From positions 124,001-188,000 of the forward strand of contig NZ_JAAQPH010000011.1 of the NCBI RefSeq assembly GCF_011683915.1: DNA of 64,000 bases, in the 5' to 3' direction. A program made the translations under genes and the position numbers. Source of the stretch: Pelagibius litoralis (GTDB lineage Bacteria; Pseudomonadota; Alphaproteobacteria; Kiloniellales; Kiloniellaceae). Of this stretch, positions 62,874 to 64,000 are shown piece after piece. The stretch's first letter is position 1. The number at the start of each line of letters is the position of its first letter. The notes below the pieces were generated by a model that made no database searches, was not told the DNA's origin, and worked only from the letters and a program-made list of their open reading frames with translations.

Positions 62874-64000
62874 ATGAGCGAAGCTGAGGGCAATACCGAG
62901 ACCAGGCGCAGCGACCGCGCGGATGTCGTGGTCTGCGATGCCTGCCCGGTGCTCTGCCGCATCCGGCCTGACAAAACCGGTGCCTGCGGACGCTACGGCA
63001 ACGTCGGCGATATGCTGGTGCGCATGGACCCCTTTGTCCTGGCGCGTCAGGCGGCTGAGCGCGATGAGGAGTTGGTGCCTTTTCTGGCCAGCCCGGCGGC
63101 GGGCGCCGAATGGGACGGCAGTCTGGTCTCCGGCGGTGACGCTTTCGTCACCGGGATCGGCGCCGGTACCACCTACCCGGATTACAAGCCCGCCCCCTTC
63201 ATCGTTTCCTCCAAGGCCGAGGGCGTTGACATGGTCACCGTGGTGACCGAAGGGATTTTCAGCTACTGCGGCGTGAAGGTGAAGATCGATACCGACCGCC
63301 ACCTGGGGCCGGAACAGGCGGCGGTGCGCTGTAAGGGCGAGCAGGTCGGTCATGTGACCACGGCGGAATATGGCTCGCAGATGCTGGCGCTAGGCGGTGT
63401 GCGCCATCTGACCGGCGGCAGCAAGAAAGAGGGCAATGTCACCTGCCAGGCCCTGCTGTCGCTCTGCAACAAGCAGGCGGTGGAGCTGGAGATCGACGGC
63501 GGCGCGCGGGTGGAGGTTCAGGCCGGCAGGGCCCCGGTGATCAACGGCGTGACCGAGGAGCGCATGCGCGTCGGCTGCGGCTCTGCCACCATCGGCATCT
63601 TCGCCCAGCAGTGGCTCGGCCATGCCGACGAGGTGATCGTGGTGGACGATCACATCACCGGCGTTCTGACCGAGCACCAGGCGGGCAAGTTCCTCGATAT
63701 GCCGGCCAGCGGCCTGCGCGTGCGCGGCCGGCGCTCGACCCCCGGGCGCTACTTTCAGGTGGCCGAGCCCGGGACCGGCTGGGGCGGCACCAACATCAGC
63801 GAGCCCCTGGCCATCGTCGAGAAGATCGATCCCAATATCGCCTGGCCGGGCCTGCGCCTGCTGATGGTCAGCACCACCGGCGAACATGCCGCCTGGTTCG
63901 AACTGGACGAGGACCTGAAGCCGCGCGAAGCCGAGATGCCGCAACCGATCCAGACCGTGGTGGACCGCATCGGCGAGAACTGCGAACCGGCACTCTCCTC
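62874..64000 (+). CDS. 6-hydroxynicotinate reductase (3' end outside window)
   Basis: The first 375 residues, open at the window end. The N-terminus has C21/C24/C28/C38 (CDACPVLCRI...GACGR), an FeS site. It then has the CKGEQVGHVTTAEYGSQML and VVDDHITGVLTEHQAG blocks I associate with 6-hydroxynicotinate reductase of the anaerobic nicotinate route (Eubacterium barkeri type), which reduces the ring to 1,4,5,6-tetrahydro-6-oxonicotinate. ATG at 62874 after GAGAGGCGG. Just behind the Mo hydroxylase that would make the substrate. Confidence 0.8.
   Translation, partial: MSEAEGNTETRRSDRADVVVCDACPVLCRIRPDKTGACGRYGNVGDMLVRMDPFVLARQAAERDEELVPFLASPAAGAEWDGSLVSGGDAFVTGIGAGTTYPDYKPAPFIVSSKAEGVDMVTVVTEGIFSYCGVKVKIDTDRHLGPEQAAVRCKGEQVGHVTTAEYGSQMLALGGVRHLTGGSKKEGNVTCQALLSLCNKQAVELEIDGGARVEVQAGRAPVINGVTEERMRVGCGSATIGIFAQQWLGHADEVIVVDDHITGVLTEHQAGKFLDMPASGLRVRGRRSTPGRYFQVAEPGTGWGGTNISEPLAIVEKIDPNIAWPGLRLLMVSTTGEHAAWFELDEDLKPREAEMPQPIQTVVDRIGENCEPALS

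Overview
GC-rich chromosomal window from a heterotrophic, aerobic Alphaproteobacterium, probably a marine or soil member of the Rhodospirillales/Kiloniellales type. The evidence is protein style (VC_2705-type symporter, LacI-controlled ABC and TRAP importers, CaiB transferases, a pca operon, PQ-loop-free small membrane proteins) and heavy use of GTG/TTG starts and 4-8 base gene overlaps. The lineage is inferred from gene content, not computed. I saw no rRNA, tRNA, insertion sequence, integrase or CRISPR array. About 61 protein genes are supported; the first and last are cut by the window edges.

Layout. 1-4.9 kb: end of a PfkB sugar kinase, a secreted unknown, a YggT-like protein, and a sodium/solute symporter with its DUF4212 small subunit. 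5-15.7 kb: a DnaQ-exonuclease/CBS/DUF294 fusion, glyoxalase I, two secreted serine proteases, two GSTs, a secreted phytase-like beta-propeller protein and a CaiB CoA-transferase. 15.9-26.3 kb: a b561-type cytochrome and a sugar/sugar-acid block (two LacI regulators, a CUT1 ABC importer, a cupin, and an IdnO/IdnD-like pair around a perfect GntR-type palindrome). 26.3-28.9 kb: redox repair (MsrB-MsrA fusion, flavoprotein). 28.9-38.4 kb: a LacI-controlled TRAP importer with a HisD-like dehydrogenase, an SDR and a zinc dehydrogenase, followed by a convergent FAH/ketopantoate-reductase-like pair. 38.5-43.2 kb: a compact protocatechuate operon pcaD-C-H-G-BKACE-pcaB. 43.3-47.7 kb: a Cys/Met PLP enzyme and the zinc regulon (znuA diverging from znuC-znuB-zur). 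47.9-52.5 kb: a mini DnaB-like ATPase, a WD40 propeller, DUF3179 and a DLH-like hydrolase. 52.6-59 kb: a CaiB transferase overlapping a short citrate-synthase/citryl-CoA-lyase-like gene, divergent from an IclR regulator, then a giant LplT-PlsC-Aas fusion. 59.2-64 kb: a molybdenum hydroxylase (FAD subunit plus FeS-Mo fusion) and 6-hydroxynicotinate reductase, a probable reductive nicotinate (N-heterocycle) pathway running off the end.

How it works together: most of the window is uptake and catabolism of sugar acids, small polar C3-type acids or sulfonates, protocatechuate and an N-heteroaromatic. Each unit carries its own local regulator and operator. The most notable points are the BKACE placed inside the pca operon (a possible one-enzyme replacement for PcaIJ plus PcaF), the exonuclease-CBS-nucleotidyltransferase fusion beside its symporter, the HisD-like TRAP cluster, the CoA-transferase/citryl-CoA-lyase-like pair, and several clean operator palindromes.
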